Positions 24,992-35,155 of a DNA stretch of 64,000 bases are shown here, one piece after another. Location: the NCBI GenBank assembly GCA_947475545.1, contig CANJLL010000002.1, positions 332,950 to 396,949 on the forward strand, given 5' to 3'. The number at the start of each line of letters is the position of its first letter. Position 1 is the stretch's first letter. A program made the position numbers and the translations under genes. The DNA is from Chloroflexota bacterium. Its GTDB lineage: Bacteria > Chloroflexota > Limnocylindria > Limnocylindrales > CSP1-4. The notes beneath the pieces are model-generated. The model saw only the letters and a program-made list of their open reading frames with translations, was not told the DNA's origin and did not search any database.

Positions 24992-26701
24992 CTACGCGCC
25001 GCCGGTGAGGGCGCCCAGCCGCTCGGTCAGGCGGAGGTTCTCGCGGTAGTCGATCGGGACCTCGACGAGGGACGGTCCCGGGACGGCGAAGGCGCGCTCC
25101 AGGGTGCCGCGCAGCTCGCCCGCGGACTCCACCCGGAAGCCCTCGATGCCGAACGTGCGGGCGTAGGCAACCAGGTCCGGGTTCCCGAACTCGACGCCGA
25201 ACGGCTTGCCGAACTCGTTGCGCTGCTTCCAGTCGATGAGGCCGTACCCGTTGTCGCGCCAGACCACGACGGTGACGTTGGCGCCGATCCGCTTGGCGGT
25301 CTCCAGCTCCTGGCTGTTCATCAGGAAGCCGCCGTCGCCACACAGGGCGACCACCCGCCGGTCGGGATGCACCAGCTTGGCCGCGATGGCGCCGGGCAGC
25401 GCGATGCCCATGGCCGCGAACCCGTTGGAGATGATCACGGTGTTTGGCTCGTAGGCCTGGTACAGCCGCGCCAGCCAGATCTTGTGGGCGCCCACGTCCG
25501 AGATGACGATGTCGTCGGGACCGAGCGCCGCCCGCAGCTCCGCGATCGCACGGCCGGGCTTGACCGGGAACCCGTCGTCGCTGGCGTATCCGGCGAGGTC
25601 GTTGAGAAGCGCCGTGCGGAGGTCCGCGTTGACCAGCGTCTCCCGCGTGGCATGGCGCTCGGAGGCGTTGCGGCCGCCGATGCCCCGCGGCAGGATGGCG
25701 GCCAGGAGCCGCTCCAGCGTCCCCTCGATGTCGCCCACCAGCTCCAGCTCGGGCCGGTAGCAGGTGTCGATCTCGGCCGGGGTGGTATCGATGTGGACGA
25801 TCGGCTTGCTCCCGTCGGGGTTCCAGCGCGACGGCCCGTATTCGACCAGGTCGTAGCCGACGCAGATCACGAGGTCGGCCCGGTCGAAGCCGGCCAGCAC
25901 ATGGTCCCGGGCCTGGAGACCTACGGCCATCAGCGACAGGTGCGAGCGGTCATCGATGACGCCCTTGCCCATGAACGTCACCGCGACGGGGACGTGCAGA
26001 CCCTTCGCGAAGGCCCGGAGCGCCCCGGACGCGTGGCGCCGGATCACGCCGTTCCCGGCCAGGACCAACGGCCGCTGCGAGGCGGCGATGAGCGCGGCCG
26101 CCCCCTCGATCGCCTCCTCCTTGGGCTCCGGGAAGCCGGGCCGATTGGGCGCGATGGGCCGAAGGTTGCGGGCGGGATCCAGCCGGGTGGCCGCCACGTT
26201 CTCGGGCAGCTCGATGTGGGTGGGGCCCGGCTTGGCGAGCCCGGCCACGCGGAAGGCCTTCCGGACCACCTCGGGGATCAGGTCCACCTGGCCGATGCTG
26301 GTGGACCACTTGGTGACCGGCTGGAACATCCGGACGATGTCCACCACCTGGTGGGCTTCCTTGTGGAGCTTGTCCGTTGACGCCTGGCCGGTCAGCGCGA
26401 CCATCGGGGCGCGGTCGAGATACGCGTCCGCGATCCCTGTCACGAGGTTGGTGGCACCCGGGCCCAGCGTGGCCATCGCCACCGCGGACCGGCCGGTGAG
26501 CCTGCCCTAGACATCGGCCATGAACGCTGCGCCCTGTTCGTGACGCGTCGTGATGTGCCGGATCTCCGGGGTGCGCGACAGCGCGTCGAGCACATCCATG
26601 GTCTCCTCGCCCGGTACGGAGAAGACGTACTCCAGGCCTTCCGCGACGAGGCACTCCACGAGGAGGTCGGCGGCCGTTCGATTGTGGCTGGGATCGGGCA
26701 C
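24992..26701 (-). pseudogene. acetolactate-synthase-like ThDP enzyme, interrupted by an in-frame amber codon
   Basis: A full-length relative of the acetolactate synthase large subunit can be read from about 26701 (GTG, approximate) to 24992. The PYR domain has AEGLEYVFSVPGEE and HITTRHEQGAAFMADV with the ThDP-activating Glu, then a TAG at 26507-26509 where relatives have Tyr (MADVYGRLTG). The same frame continues GRLTGRSAVAMATLGPGATN and ends with a normal PP domain (ALCGDGGFLMNSQELETA, DNGYG). Translation would end after about 64 codons unless restarted at GTG 26482, which would lack the catalytic Glu. A real nonsense mutation or a one-base error are both possible. It is distinct from ilvB at 35748. 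Confidence 0.8.
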
Positions 26702-26816
26702 GCGTCGAATCCAGCCGATGGCCTCCGGCGCGCGACTCCCCGGCCAGCCCTCGGGGGCGGTCTGAACGGTGCGTGGCTGGCACGACCTGCCGCTGCCGGG
26801 CATCATGGGCCCGACC

Positions 26817-27626
26817 ATGAATGACACCGCCAAGCCCGGACGCCTCGTCCTCCTGATCATCATCCTGCTGCTCGTGGCGACGCTGATCGCCGTGGCCGCA
26901 AGCTGGCGTGGGATGCCCGGCACGGGCCAGGGAGCGCCGGCGCCAACCGCCCCGGCGACGCGCGGCGCGCTCGCCTCCGCGGGGCCGAGCGGAGGCCCGG
27001 GATCCTCTTCGACGCCAGCCTCGAGTGCCCCGTCCGGCTCGGGCGGCCCGACGGCCAGCGGCGAGCGGACCCTCGCGGAACTGCTCGCCATGCTGGTGGT
27101 CTCGGCGGAGACCAGGGCCGGGTACGAGCGGACGCTCTTCCCGCACTGGATCGACGCCGACAAGAACGGCTGCGACACCCGCGACGAAGTCCTGATCGCC
27201 GAGGCGATCGTCAAGCCCACAGTGGGCGCCGGCTGCAGGCTGGGCGGCGGCCGATGGCTAAGCCCGTACGACGGGCTGGAGACGACCGACCCGGCGACGC
27301 TGGACATCGACCACATGGTCCCGCTCGCGGAGGCGTGGGACTCGGGAGCCGGGACCTGGACGACGGACCGCCGCCGGCTGTACGCCAACGACCTCGGTGT
27401 CGACTGGGCGCTGGTCGGCGTCACCGCCGGCGTCAACCGATCAAAGAGCGACCAGGACGCGGCGGAGTGGCTGCCGCCGCTCGTCTCGTATCGGTGCACC
27501 TACCAGAGCATGTGGCTGGCGGTCAAGGTCCGCTGGGCCCTGGCCGTGGACAGCGCCGAGCGCGCGGCCCTGGCCGCAGGGATCGCTGGATGCAGCAACC
27601 GGATGCCGGTGGCCATCGCCCCCTGA
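26817..27626 (+). CDS. secreted HNH-family nuclease
   Basis: 269 aa. A hydrophobic N-terminal helix (VLLIIILLLVATLIAVAA) is followed by an Ala/Pro/Ser/Gly linker to about residue 85. Then comes the HNH/DUF1524-like domain found in exported nucleases of high-GC bacteria: CDTRDEVLIAEA, LDIDHMVPLAEAWDSGAG (the catalytic DHxxPL element), then NRSKSDQDAAEWLPP. Four Cys residues in the mature part could form disulfides. Likely a signal-anchored or lipid-free extracytoplasmic DNase used for nutrient scavenging or competition. The ATG at 26817 is preferred over upstream starts because it directly precedes the signal sequence. Confidence 0.78.
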   Translation: MNDTAKPGRLVLLIIILLLVATLIAVAASWRGMPGTGQGAPAPTAPATRGALASAGPSGGPGSSSTPASSAPSGSGGPTASGERTLAELLAMLVVSAETRAGYERTLFPHWIDADKNGCDTRDEVLIAEAIVKPTVGAGCRLGGGRWLSPYDGLETTDPATLDIDHMVPLAEAWDSGAGTWTTDRRRLYANDLGVDWALVGVTAGVNRSKSDQDAAEWLPPLVSYRCTYQSMWLAVKVRWALAVDSAERAALAAGIAGCSNRMPVAIAP

Positions 27627-27714
27627 TCGATCGGGTCGTCCTGTGCTCGTTCCTGGGGCGGTCGCGCACAATACGCCGAGCCACGACAATCGCAACATCG
27701 GGAGGAGTAGTCAG

Positions 27715-28116
27715 ATGATCGGCGAATTCAAGGCGTTCCTGCTCAAAACCAATGCCCTGGCCCTGGCGGTCGGCGTGATCATTGGCACCGCCCTTGGCGG
27801 CGTGGTCAACTCGCTGGTCAACGACATCATCATGCCGCCGATCGGCGTCCTCCTGGGCGGCGTCGACTTCAGCGACCTGAAGATCATCCTGAAGGCCGCC
27901 ATTGGCGACAAGCCCGAGGCCGCCATCGCCTACGGCTCGTTCATCAACGCCGTGGTGTCGTTCGTGATCATCGCGTTCATCGTGTGGCGGATCTCCAAAC
28001 TGTTCCTCAAGGAGACCCCTGCGGCGCCGCCCGCACCCAGCAAGACCTGCCCGTTCTGCATGGAGGCGAATGTCGTGAACGCCTCCAAGTGCCGGGCCTG
28101 CACCAGCTCGATCTAG
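27715..28116 (+). CDS. mscL: large-conductance mechanosensitive channel with C-terminal zinc ribbon
   Basis: 133 aa, GGAGGAG 7 bases before ATG. MscL is clear: the N-terminal MIGEFKAFLLKTNALALAVGV helix, pore helix TM1 with GTALGGVVNSLVNDIIMPPIG, a periplasmic loop, and TM2 SFINAVVSFVIIAFIVWRISK. The cytoplasmic end differs from the classic helical bundle: after a Pro-rich linker it carries CPFCMEANVVNASKCRACTSS, two CxxC pairs that look like a zinc ribbon. It protects cells from hypo-osmotic lysis; the ribbon may add redox or metal sensing, which is speculative. Confidence 0.92.
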   Translation: MIGEFKAFLLKTNALALAVGVIIGTALGGVVNSLVNDIIMPPIGVLLGGVDFSDLKIILKAAIGDKPEAAIAYGSFINAVVSFVIIAFIVWRISKLFLKETPAAPPAPSKTCPFCMEANVVNASKCRACTSSI

Positions 28117-28225
28117 GACCGCCGGAGGGTCGCGGCGGCAACCGACCGCCGCGCCGGCACCGGCCCGCCGTCAACCCCGGGGATCTCGGCCCGCCGGCGG
28201 GCCGTTCGATTCCCCGGCGGACTCG

Positions 28226-29110
28226 CTAGCTGGCCGCCCGGTCGAAGGTGCCCAGCACGCGGACCATGGTCGAGACGGCGCGCAGATCCTGCAGCGCGGC
28301 CGCGCACTGGGGATCGGCCGCATCCGCGTCGATGTCCACGAGGAAGACGTACTCCCAGGCCCGCGCGTGGCCGGGCCGCGATTCGAGCTTGGACAAGTTG
28401 ACCCCGCGCTGCGCAAACGCCTGGAGTGCCCGGAGCAGCGTTCCCGGCTCGTTGCGGACGGCGAAGGCAAGGCTGGTCCGACGCCCGCTGACCCGGTGCG
28501 ACGCCGCGGGCCGAACGGTACCCTCGGCCCCAGGGCGGGTGATGACGAAGAAGCGCGTCCGGTTGTCTGGCACGGACTGCACGTCGGCCGCCAGCACCTC
28601 CAGCCCGAATAGCGCGGCGGCCCGCGGCGAGAGGACCGCGGCCGAGCCACGCTCCTGGCGATCGACGATCAGCTTGCCGGCGCCCGCGGTGTTGTAGGTG
28701 GTCAGCGTGGTCCATGGCCGCGTCCGGAGGAACGCCTCCGCCTGGCCCAAGGCCTGGATGTGCGAGTAGACGCGCTCGATCTCGTCGAGTCGCTGGCCCG
28801 GCAACGCGGCCAGGACCAGCCGGACCGGCACCACCACCTCGCCGACGATGATCAGCTCGTGCTCCAGGAGCAGGTCGTACGTCTCGCGGACGGTGCCGTT
28901 GACGAGGTTCTCGATCGGGACCACGCCGAGGTCCGCCTCGTCCGCGGTGACCGTCTGGAAGACCTGGAGGAAGCCCGGCACGGGCCGGCGCGGCACGTCC
29001 CCGGCGAAGGCCAGGGCGGCGTCCTCGGCGAAGGCGCCGGGCTCCCCCGAGTAGGCGACCAGGCCGATCGGGCGCGGCTGGGGCGGTGTCTCGCCGGTCG
29101 CGTGGGTCAA
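28226..29110 (-). CDS. pheA: prephenate dehydratase
   Basis: A 294-aa enzyme converting prephenate to phenylpyruvate in phenylalanine synthesis. The PDT domain has VAYSGEPGAFAEDAA, LGVVPIENLVNGTV, AALPGQRL, SHIQALGQAEAFL and DNRTRFFVI, where TRF is the catalytic signature. A C-terminal ACT domain (NEPGTLLRALQAFAQRGVNLSKLESRP) should give feedback control by Phe. The start appears to be TTG at 29110, overlapping the previous stop as TTGA, with a weak ribosome binding site, so expression is probably coupled. It ends the long ilv-leu-cim transcription unit. Confidence 0.9.
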   Translation of the reverse strand: MTHATGETPPQPRPIGLVAYSGEPGAFAEDAALAFAGDVPRRPVPGFLQVFQTVTADEADLGVVPIENLVNGTVRETYDLLLEHELIIVGEVVVPVRLVLAALPGQRLDEIERVYSHIQALGQAEAFLRTRPWTTLTTYNTAGAGKLIVDRQERGSAAVLSPRAAALFGLEVLAADVQSVPDNRTRFFVITRPGAEGTVRPAASHRVSGRRTSLAFAVRNEPGTLLRALQAFAQRGVNLSKLESRPGHARAWEYVFLVDIDADAADPQCAAALQDLRAVSTMVRVLGTFDRAAS

Positions 29111-29619
29111 TGCCCGAACCAGGACGTGGGGTCGTGGGGCGCGTCCGGGTCCAGCAGGGTCTGGTGATCGTGCGACGCCGCCTTGCCGGGCCTGCGCCGC
29201 ACGGCCGCCCCGGCGGCATCGGCCCAGTGCGCCTCGGCGAGCATCGCGTTGATCGCCTGGATGTACGCCTCGATGGATGCCGCGATGATGTTGGTGCTCC
29301 GGACGCTCCCGGTGTAGCGGCCGTCGCCCCGCGCGCCGGCCAGGCCCTCGGGCGGCAGGATGACCACGGTCACCTGGCCCTCGGCGTCCGGGCCCTGCGC
29401 CACGGCGTGGACGTCATAGGAGACCAGCCTGGGGTGCCCCGCCAGGACCTCAGCCAGGGCCTCGTCGACCGCCGTGAAGAGCACGTCCACCGCGCCGTTG
29501 CCGGTGGCCGACGCCCGCCAGTGGTGTTCGCCGGCCGCGATGACCACGACGCAGCGGCTCTGCGCGTTGCTGCCGGATGTGATGCTCCAGCGCGCCAGCT
29601 GGAGCGCGGGCGCGGTCAT
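29107..29619 (-). CDS. stand-alone LeuA allosteric (dimerisation) domain protein
   Basis: A 170-aa protein that consists only of the regulatory domain (PF08502 type) normally fused to the C-terminus of 2-isopropylmalate or citramalate synthase. It shows RWSITSGSNAQSRCVVVIA, TGNGAVDVLFTAVDEAL, LVSYDVHAV, then TGSVRSTNIIAASIEAYIQAINAML, parallel to the C-terminal halves of the neighbouring leuA and cimA products. No catalytic barrel is present. The ATG overlaps the cimA stop (ATGA), so it is co-translated with CimA. It may bind Leu or Ile and act in trans on CimA or LeuA, or be a relic duplicate. Confidence 0.75.
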   Translation of the reverse strand: MTAPALQLARWSITSGSNAQSRCVVVIAAGEHHWRASATGNGAVDVLFTAVDEALAEVLAGHPRLVSYDVHAVAQGPDAEGQVTVVILPPEGLAGARGDGRYTGSVRSTNIIAASIEAYIQAINAMLAEAHWADAAGAAVRRRPGKAASHDHQTLLDPDAPHDPTSWFGH

Positions 29620-31307
29620 CCCTGCTGCCCATCGGCCGCGCTCGTGGTGAAGTGCCGCTCGTCGCGACGGCGCAGCTCGGTGCCGCTCTTCCAGATGGCG
29701 TACTCCAGCGAATCGGCGAGCGCCTTGGCCGAGGCGGCGATGATGTTGGTATCCGAGCCCATCGTGGACCACTCCCGCGTCCCGTCGGCCGAGTCGATGA
29801 TGACCCGGGTCCGCGCGCCGGTGGCGGCACCGCCATCGAGGATGCGCACCTTGTAGTCGAACAGGTGGACCGCGTCAATGGCCGGGTAGAACGCGCCCAG
29901 CGCCTTGCGCAGCGCGCTGTCCAGGGCGTTGACGGGCCCGTTGCCGTCGGCGGCCGTGTGGAGGACCTCGCCGTCCACCTCGACCTTGACGGTGGCCTCG
30001 GCCAGCAGCTCGCGGCCCTCGCGCTGCTCAGCCAGGACCGTGTAGTCCAGGATCCGGAACGGGACCACGTAGTCCTTCTGGTGACGCCGGATCAGCAGCT
30101 CGAACGAGGCTTCCGCCCCCTCGAACGCCTGACCCTCGGACTCCAGCTGCTTGATGAGCTTGCTCAGCTCCTTGGCGTCGAGGAGGCCCTCCAGGTCGAG
30201 GCCCAGCTGCTTGGCCCGGATCCCGGTGTTGGCCTTGCCGCCCAGCTCCGAGACCACAAGGCGGCCCTGGTTGCCGACCAGCGTGGGATCGATGTGCTGG
30301 TAGCTGCGCTCCACCTTGGCGACCGCGGCCCCATGAACGCCGCCCTTGTGGGCAAACGCGGACCGACCGACGTAGGGCTGGTAGTCGTCCGGGTTCTGGT
30401 TGGCAATCTCGGCGATGGTCCGCGACAGCTCGGTCAGGCCGGCCAGCTCGGGGCCCCGCCCGGGGACGAGGGCGTAGTCGGTCTTGGTGGCCAGGTTGCC
30501 CAGGATGCTGATGATGTTGGCGTTACCGCAGCGCTCGCCGTAGCCATTGACAGTGGCCTGGACATGGCGGACGCCCGCGGCCACCGCGGCCATGGAGTTG
30601 GCGACCGCCAGCTCCGCGTCGTTGTGGGTGTGGATGCCCCAGACCACGCCGGGGGCATCCCGGTCCCCCTCCAGGGAGGCCCGCACGTCCAGGACGATCC
30701 GCTGCAGGTCGTCCGTCAGGGTGCCGCCGTTGGTGTCGCACAGGACCAGCGTCCGGGCGCCGGCCTGGCGGGCGGCACGCAGGGTGCCCAGCGCGTACTC
30801 CCGGTCGGCCCGGTAGCCGTCGAAGAAGTGCTCCGCGTCGTACACGACTTCGCGACCGCGCTCGGCGAGGAACCGGACGCTGTCCGCCACCATGTCCAGG
30901 TTCTGGGCCGCGGAGGCGCCCAGGACCTCGGTGACGTGGAGCAGCCAGCTCTTGCCGAAGATGGTGACGACGGGCGTCTCCGCCGCCACCAGCTCGTTGA
31001 GGTTGGGGTCCTTCTCGGCCTTGTTGGAACGGTGACGGGTGGATCCGAAGGCCGCCAGCCTGGCCGTCTGCCACGTCATCTTCTTGGCCGCCGCGAAGAA
31101 CTCGATGTCCTTGGGATTGCTGCCCGGCCAGCCGCCCTCGATGAACGGCATGCCGAACTCATCGAGCATGCGCGCCACCCGGATCTTGTCCGCCAGCGAG
31201 AGCGTGATGTTCTCGCCCTGCGTGCCATCACGGAGGGTGGTGTCGTACAGGATGACCGGGATGTCGGCGGACGGCTGGGTGGCGGAAGGGTGATCCTGGC
31301 TGGCCAT
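29616..31307 (-). CDS. cimA: (R)-citramalate synthase
   Basis: 563 aa. It condenses pyruvate and acetyl-CoA to citramalate, the threonine-independent entry to isoleucine. The DRE-TIM barrel shows YDTTLRDGTQGENITLSLADK, the metal motif GIHTHNDAELAVANS and NGYGERCGNANI. SAFAHKGGVHGAAVAKV marks the CimA rather than the LeuA branch. The C-terminal regulatory domain has GNGPVNALDSALRKAL and GSDTNIIAASAKALADSLE. Its presence beside ilvBNC indicates that this organism makes 2-ketobutyrate from citramalate using leuBCD. It overlaps the downstream LeuA-domain gene by 4 bases. Confidence 0.9.
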   Translation of the reverse strand: MASQDHPSATQPSADIPVILYDTTLRDGTQGENITLSLADKIRVARMLDEFGMPFIEGGWPGSNPKDIEFFAAAKKMTWQTARLAAFGSTRHRSNKAEKDPNLNELVAAETPVVTIFGKSWLLHVTEVLGASAAQNLDMVADSVRFLAERGREVVYDAEHFFDGYRADREYALGTLRAARQAGARTLVLCDTNGGTLTDDLQRIVLDVRASLEGDRDAPGVVWGIHTHNDAELAVANSMAAVAAGVRHVQATVNGYGERCGNANIISILGNLATKTDYALVPGRGPELAGLTELSRTIAEIANQNPDDYQPYVGRSAFAHKGGVHGAAVAKVERSYQHIDPTLVGNQGRLVVSELGGKANTGIRAKQLGLDLEGLLDAKELSKLIKQLESEGQAFEGAEASFELLIRRHQKDYVVPFRILDYTVLAEQREGRELLAEATVKVEVDGEVLHTAADGNGPVNALDSALRKALGAFYPAIDAVHLFDYKVRILDGGAATGARTRVIIDSADGTREWSTMGSDTNIIAASAKALADSLEYAIWKSGTELRRRDERHFTTSAADGQQG

Positions 31308-31341
31308 GGCGGGTGCTCCGTGGGAGTGGGTCGCGAACGGG

Positions 31342-32496
31342 TCAGCGATCCTGGGCGGCTGCCGTCCTCGGCGCCGCCCCCGTAATCACGATCCGGTCCA
31401 CGATCGCGGCCAGCATTGCCCGGGTTCCCACCGCGGTCAGCCCCGGTCCACCGCCGGCCGGCATCAGGTCCGGCGTGCGGAAGCCATCGTCGAGCGTGGC
31501 CGAGACGGCCGCCTCCAGCGCGTCGGCCGCGGCGGCCTCGCCGAGCGACCAGCGCAGGAGCATGGCGCCAGACATGATCGTGCCGACGGGATTGGCCTTG
31601 TCCTGCCCCGCGATGGTGGGTGCGGAGCCGTGGATGGGCTCATACAGGCCCAGCAGGCCGTGCGCCGTGCGGCGCTCCCCCAGCGAGGCGGACGGCAGCA
31701 TCCCCAGCGATCCGGCCAGCACGCTGGCCTCGTCCGACAGGATGTCGCCGAACATGTTCTCGGTGACCAGGACGTCAAACGACGCGGGCCGGGTGACCAG
31801 GAACATCGCGCACGAATCCACTAGCTGGTGGGTCACCTCGACGCCCGCGAAGCTCGACCGCTCCTCCTCCACCACCTTGCGCCAGAGGCGCGAGGTGGCA
31901 AGGACGTTGGCCTTGTCCACGGAGACCAGGTTGCTCCGGCGGCCCTGGGCCAGCTGGAACGCCAGGCGAACCACGCGCCGGATCTGGGCCTCGGTGTACC
32001 AGAGGGTGTCGATGGCGGCGCGGCCGCCCTCGAACGACCGCTCCTCCGACGGCTTGCCGAAGTAGAGGCCCGAGGTGAGCTCGCGGACGATGAGCATGTC
32101 CACGCCCTCGAGGAGCTCGGGGCGGACCGGGGATGACGCCGCCAGGGCCGGGTGGACCCGGACCGGGCGGAGATTGGCGAACAGGTCCAGGCCGCCGCGC
32201 AGGGCGAAGAGCGCCTGCTCGGGACGGACCGGCGCGTTGGGGTTGTCCCACTTGGGGCCGCCGACGGCGCCCAGGTAGATGGCGTCCGACCCGCGGGCCA
32301 CCTCGACGTCCTCGGGCCGGATGGCCACGCCCCAAGTGTCGATGCCGTTGCCGCCGGCGATGATCTCGGTCCATTCAAACGCGAACCCGAACGCCCGGCC
32401 GACGGCCTCGAGGGCCGTCCGACCGGCGGCGATGACCTCCGGCCCGATGCCGTCGCCGGGGACCGTGGCGACGCGGTAGGTGGCGCGGGCCGTCAC
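31342..32496 (-). CDS. leuB: 3-isopropylmalate dehydrogenase
   Basis: A 384-aa NAD-dependent beta-decarboxylating dehydrogenase for leucine (and, with CimA, isoleucine) synthesis. Motifs: VATVPGDGIGPEVIAAG, YLGAVGGPKWDNPNAPVRPEQAL, ELTSGLYFGKPSE, the catalytic Lys-Asp region, and the NAD-specifying EPIHGSAPTIAGQDKANPVG. The start is GTG overlapping the leuA stop (GTGA). cimA follows after 34 bases. Confidence 0.92.
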   Translation of the reverse strand: MTARATYRVATVPGDGIGPEVIAAGRTALEAVGRAFGFAFEWTEIIAGGNGIDTWGVAIRPEDVEVARGSDAIYLGAVGGPKWDNPNAPVRPEQALFALRGGLDLFANLRPVRVHPALAASSPVRPELLEGVDMLIVRELTSGLYFGKPSEERSFEGGRAAIDTLWYTEAQIRRVVRLAFQLAQGRRSNLVSVDKANVLATSRLWRKVVEEERSSFAGVEVTHQLVDSCAMFLVTRPASFDVLVTENMFGDILSDEASVLAGSLGMLPSASLGERRTAHGLLGLYEPIHGSAPTIAGQDKANPVGTIMSGAMLLRWSLGEAAAADALEAAVSATLDDGFRTPDLMPAGGGPGLTAVGTRAMLAAIVDRIVITGAAPRTAAAQDR

Positions 32497-34106
32497 GGGA
32501 GGTCCTCTGCGGCGCGCGGGCTCACGAACCCGGCCGAGACACCGTTGATCTCGGCGCCGTGGAGCTTGTTGACCGCCACTAGGTAGGCCCCCAGGGAGGC
32601 CTCGATGATGTTGGTGTGCAGCCCGTGCCCGGAGACCACGAGGGCGCCGGGGCCCTCGTCGGACGAGCGGCGGCAGCGGACCAGGACCTGGCCCTGGGCA
32701 TCCTCGCCGGCGGAGACGGCCTTGATCTCGTACTCGGTCAGGACCGGGTGCCAGCCCAGGGCGGGCTGGAGCGTGTCGTCGACGGCCCGGAAGAGCGCAT
32801 CGACCGGGCCGTTCCCGGTCGAGTCGGCGGAGCGCGTGACGCCCTCGACCGAGATCGACACGGAGCCGGCCGCCTTGCCCTCGTGCGAGGACGTGACGTT
32901 CCAGCCCGAGAGGACCACCGAGGAGGGCACCTCGGCGGCGCGCTGCTCGATGAGGGCGAGCAGGTCCGCGTCCGTGACCTCCTTCTTGGCGTCGGCCAGG
33001 GCGATCGCGGCCGTGTACAGGTCATCGAGCGCGGTTCCGGTGACCTCGTGCCCCAGGTCGCGCATCTTCTGCTGGAGGCCGCGCCGGCCGGACAGCTTGC
33101 CGATGGTCAGCTGGCTGCCGGTCAGCCCCACCGACTGCGGGGTCATGATCTCGTAGGTCAGCGGGTTCTTGATCACGCCGTCCTGGTGGATCCCGGACTC
33201 GTGGGCAAACGCGTTGGCGCCCACGATGGCCTTGTTGGGCTGGACCGCGAAGCCGGTCAGGTAGCTGACCAGGCGGCTGGCCGCGGTGAGCTGCTCCGTC
33301 TGGACCCGGCTGACGAGGTCCGGGAACTGCGTCGGGCGCGTCCGGAGGGCCATGACGACCTCCTCCAGTGACGCGTTGCCGGCGCGCTCGCCCAGGCCGT
33401 TGATGGTGACCTCCACCTGGCGGGCGCCGTTCTGAACGGCCGCCAGGGTGTTGGCCGTGGCCAGGCCCAGGTCGTTGTGGCAGTGGACCGACACGGTGGC
33501 GTCGCGGCCGACCAGGTCGACGGCGCGCCGGACCAGCGCCCCGAACTCGGACGGGATGGCATAGCCGACGGTGTCCGGGATGTTGATCGTGGAGGCGCCT
33601 GCCTCGACCACGGCCTCGTAGACCTGCATCAGGTAGTCGATGTCGGTCCGCGAGGCGTCCTCGGCGGAGAACTCGATCTCGGCGTCGGCGCCCAGCATCT
33701 TGCGGCCGTAGGCCGCCCACTTGACCGCCTCCTTGAGTGCCGTGGTGCGGTCGATGCGCAGCTTGTGCTTGAGGTGGATGTCCGACGTGGCGATGAAGAC
33801 GTGGAGGTGCGGGCGCTCGGCGCCCTTGATCGCCTCGATCGCACGCTGCGGGTCGCCATCACGGCAGCGTGCCAGCGCTGCCACGCCGATCCCGCCGCGG
33901 GTCTCCAGCGCAATCCGGCGGACGGCCTCGAAGTCGCCCTCCGAGGCGGCCGGGAAGCCAGCCTCGATCACGTCAACCTTGAGGCGCACCAGCTGGCGGG
34001 CGACCTCCAGCTTCTCCGCGGCGGTCAGCCCGGCGCCGGGCGCCTGCTCCCCGTCCCGGAGGGTGGTGTCGAAGATCCGGACGTGGCCGGCCGGTACGCC
34101 CGGCAT
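32493..34106 (-). CDS. leuA: 2-isopropylmalate synthase
   Basis: 537 aa, first committed step of leucine synthesis. [20 protein letters not shown] opens the barrel; [18 protein letters not shown] holds the metal-binding His residues, followed by [19 protein letters not shown] and [14 protein letters not shown]. The C-terminal domain with [16 protein letters not shown] and [21 protein letters not shown] is the leucine feedback domain. The ATG at 34106 overlaps the ilvC stop by one base (TGATG); the open frame upstream is only overlap with ilvC. Confidence 0.93.
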   Translation of the reverse strand: MPGVPAGHVRIFDTTLRDGEQAPGAGLTAAEKLEVARQLVRLKVDVIEAGFPAASEGDFEAVRRIALETRGGIGVAALARCRDGDPQRAIEAIKGAERPHLHVFIATSDIHLKHKLRIDRTTALKEAVKWAAYGRKMLGADAEIEFSAEDASRTDIDYLMQVYEAVVEAGASTINIPDTVGYAIPSEFGALVRRAVDLVGRDATVSVHCHNDLGLATANTLAAVQNGARQVEVTINGLGERAGNASLEEVVMALRTRPTQFPDLVSRVQTEQLTAASRLVSYLTGFAVQPNKAIVGANAFAHESGIHQDGVIKNPLTYEIMTPQSVGLTGSQLTIGKLSGRRGLQQKMRDLGHEVTGTALDDLYTAAIALADAKKEVTDADLLALIEQRAAEVPSSVVLSGWNVTSSHEGKAAGSVSISVEGVTRSADSTGNGPVDALFRAVDDTLQPALGWHPVLTEYEIKAVSAGEDAQGQVLVRCRRSSDEGPGALVVSGHGLHTNIIEASLGAYLVAVNKLHGAEINGVSAGFVSPRAAEDLP

Positions 34107-35155
34107 CAGTGCGCTCCGGGCTTGCCAGCGGCGGCCTGGGCCTGGCCGGCGGTGACCACGACCGGGTTCAGGAATGCCATTTGCGCGCGGAGGTCGGCGC
34201 CGACCTGCTCGATCTGGTGATCGCGATCCTGGGCGCGGAGCCGCTCGAACTCGTGGCGGCCGGTCTCGTTCTCCTCGATCCAGGCGTTGGCGAATGTCCC
34301 GTCCTGGATCTCGTGGAGGACCTGGCGCATGATGCCGCGGGTGCCCTCGTTGATGATCCGCGGGCCGCTGACGTAGTCGCCCCACTCCGCGGTGTCGGAG
34401 ACGCTGAAGCGCATGAAGTTGAGGCCGCCGCGGTACATGAGGTCCACGATCAGCTTCAGCTCATGCATGGTCTCAAAATACGCCAGCTCCGGCTGGTAGC
34501 CGGCCTCGACGAGGGTCTCGAAGGCCATCTTGACCAGCGCCGAGGTGCCGCCGCACAGGACGGACTGCTCGCCGAACAGGTCGGTCTCGGTCTCTTCCTT
34601 GAAGGTGGTCTCCAGGACGCCGGCCCGAGTGCCGCCGATGGCGCGGGCATAGGCCAGGGTCCGGGCGCGAGCCGTGCCGGTCGCGTCACGATGGACCGCG
34701 AAGAGCGCGGGGACACCGCCGCCGGCCTGGAAGACGGTCCGGACAAGATGTCCCGGGCCCTTGGGCGCGACCATCCCGACGTCGATGCCGGGGGCAGGAT
34801 CGATCCGGCCGAAGTGGATGTTGAAGCCGTGGGCGAAGAGCAGGAGCGCGCCGGGCTTCAGGTTTGGCCCGACCTCGGCGTCGTAGACCGCCTTCTGGGC
34901 GGTGTCCGGGACCAGGATCATGACCGCATCGGCGGCCTTGACCGCGTCCGCCACGTCCATGACCCGCAGGCCGGCCTCGGCCGCGATGGCGCGGCTCTTG
35001 GAGCCTGCCGCAAGCCCGACGACGACGTTGACGCCCGACTCGTGCAGGTTCAGGGCATGGGCGTGGCCCTGGCTGCCGTACCCGATGATCGCGACCGTCT
35101 GGCCGGCCAGGGCGCGGGGATCGGCATCGTTGTCGTAGTACATGCGTGCAGTCAT
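34106..35155 (-). CDS. ilvC: ketol-acid reductoisomerase
   Basis: 349 aa, class I length plus a short tail. The Rossmann domain has [21 protein letters not shown], with the NADPH-phosphate loop [13 protein letters not shown]. The knotted C-terminal domain carries the Mg-binding acidic residues in [16 protein letters not shown] and [17 protein letters not shown]. It converts acetolactate or acetohydroxybutyrate to the dihydroxy acids. ATGA overlap with ilvN gives tight coupling. Confidence 0.94.
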   Translation of the reverse strand: MTARMYYDNDADPRALAGQTVAIIGYGSQGHAHALNLHESGVNVVVGLAAGSKSRAIAAEAGLRVMDVADAVKAADAVMILVPDTAQKAVYDAEVGPNLKPGALLLFAHGFNIHFGRIDPAPGIDVGMVAPKGPGHLVRTVFQAGGGVPALFAVHRDATGTARARTLAYARAIGGTRAGVLETTFKEETETDLFGEQSVLCGGTSALVKMAFETLVEAGYQPELAYFETMHELKLIVDLMYRGGLNFMRFSVSDTAEWGDYVSGPRIINEGTRGIMRQVLHEIQDGTFANAWIEENETGRHEFERLRAQDRDHQIEQVGADLRAQMAFLNPVVVTAGQAQAAAGKPGAH

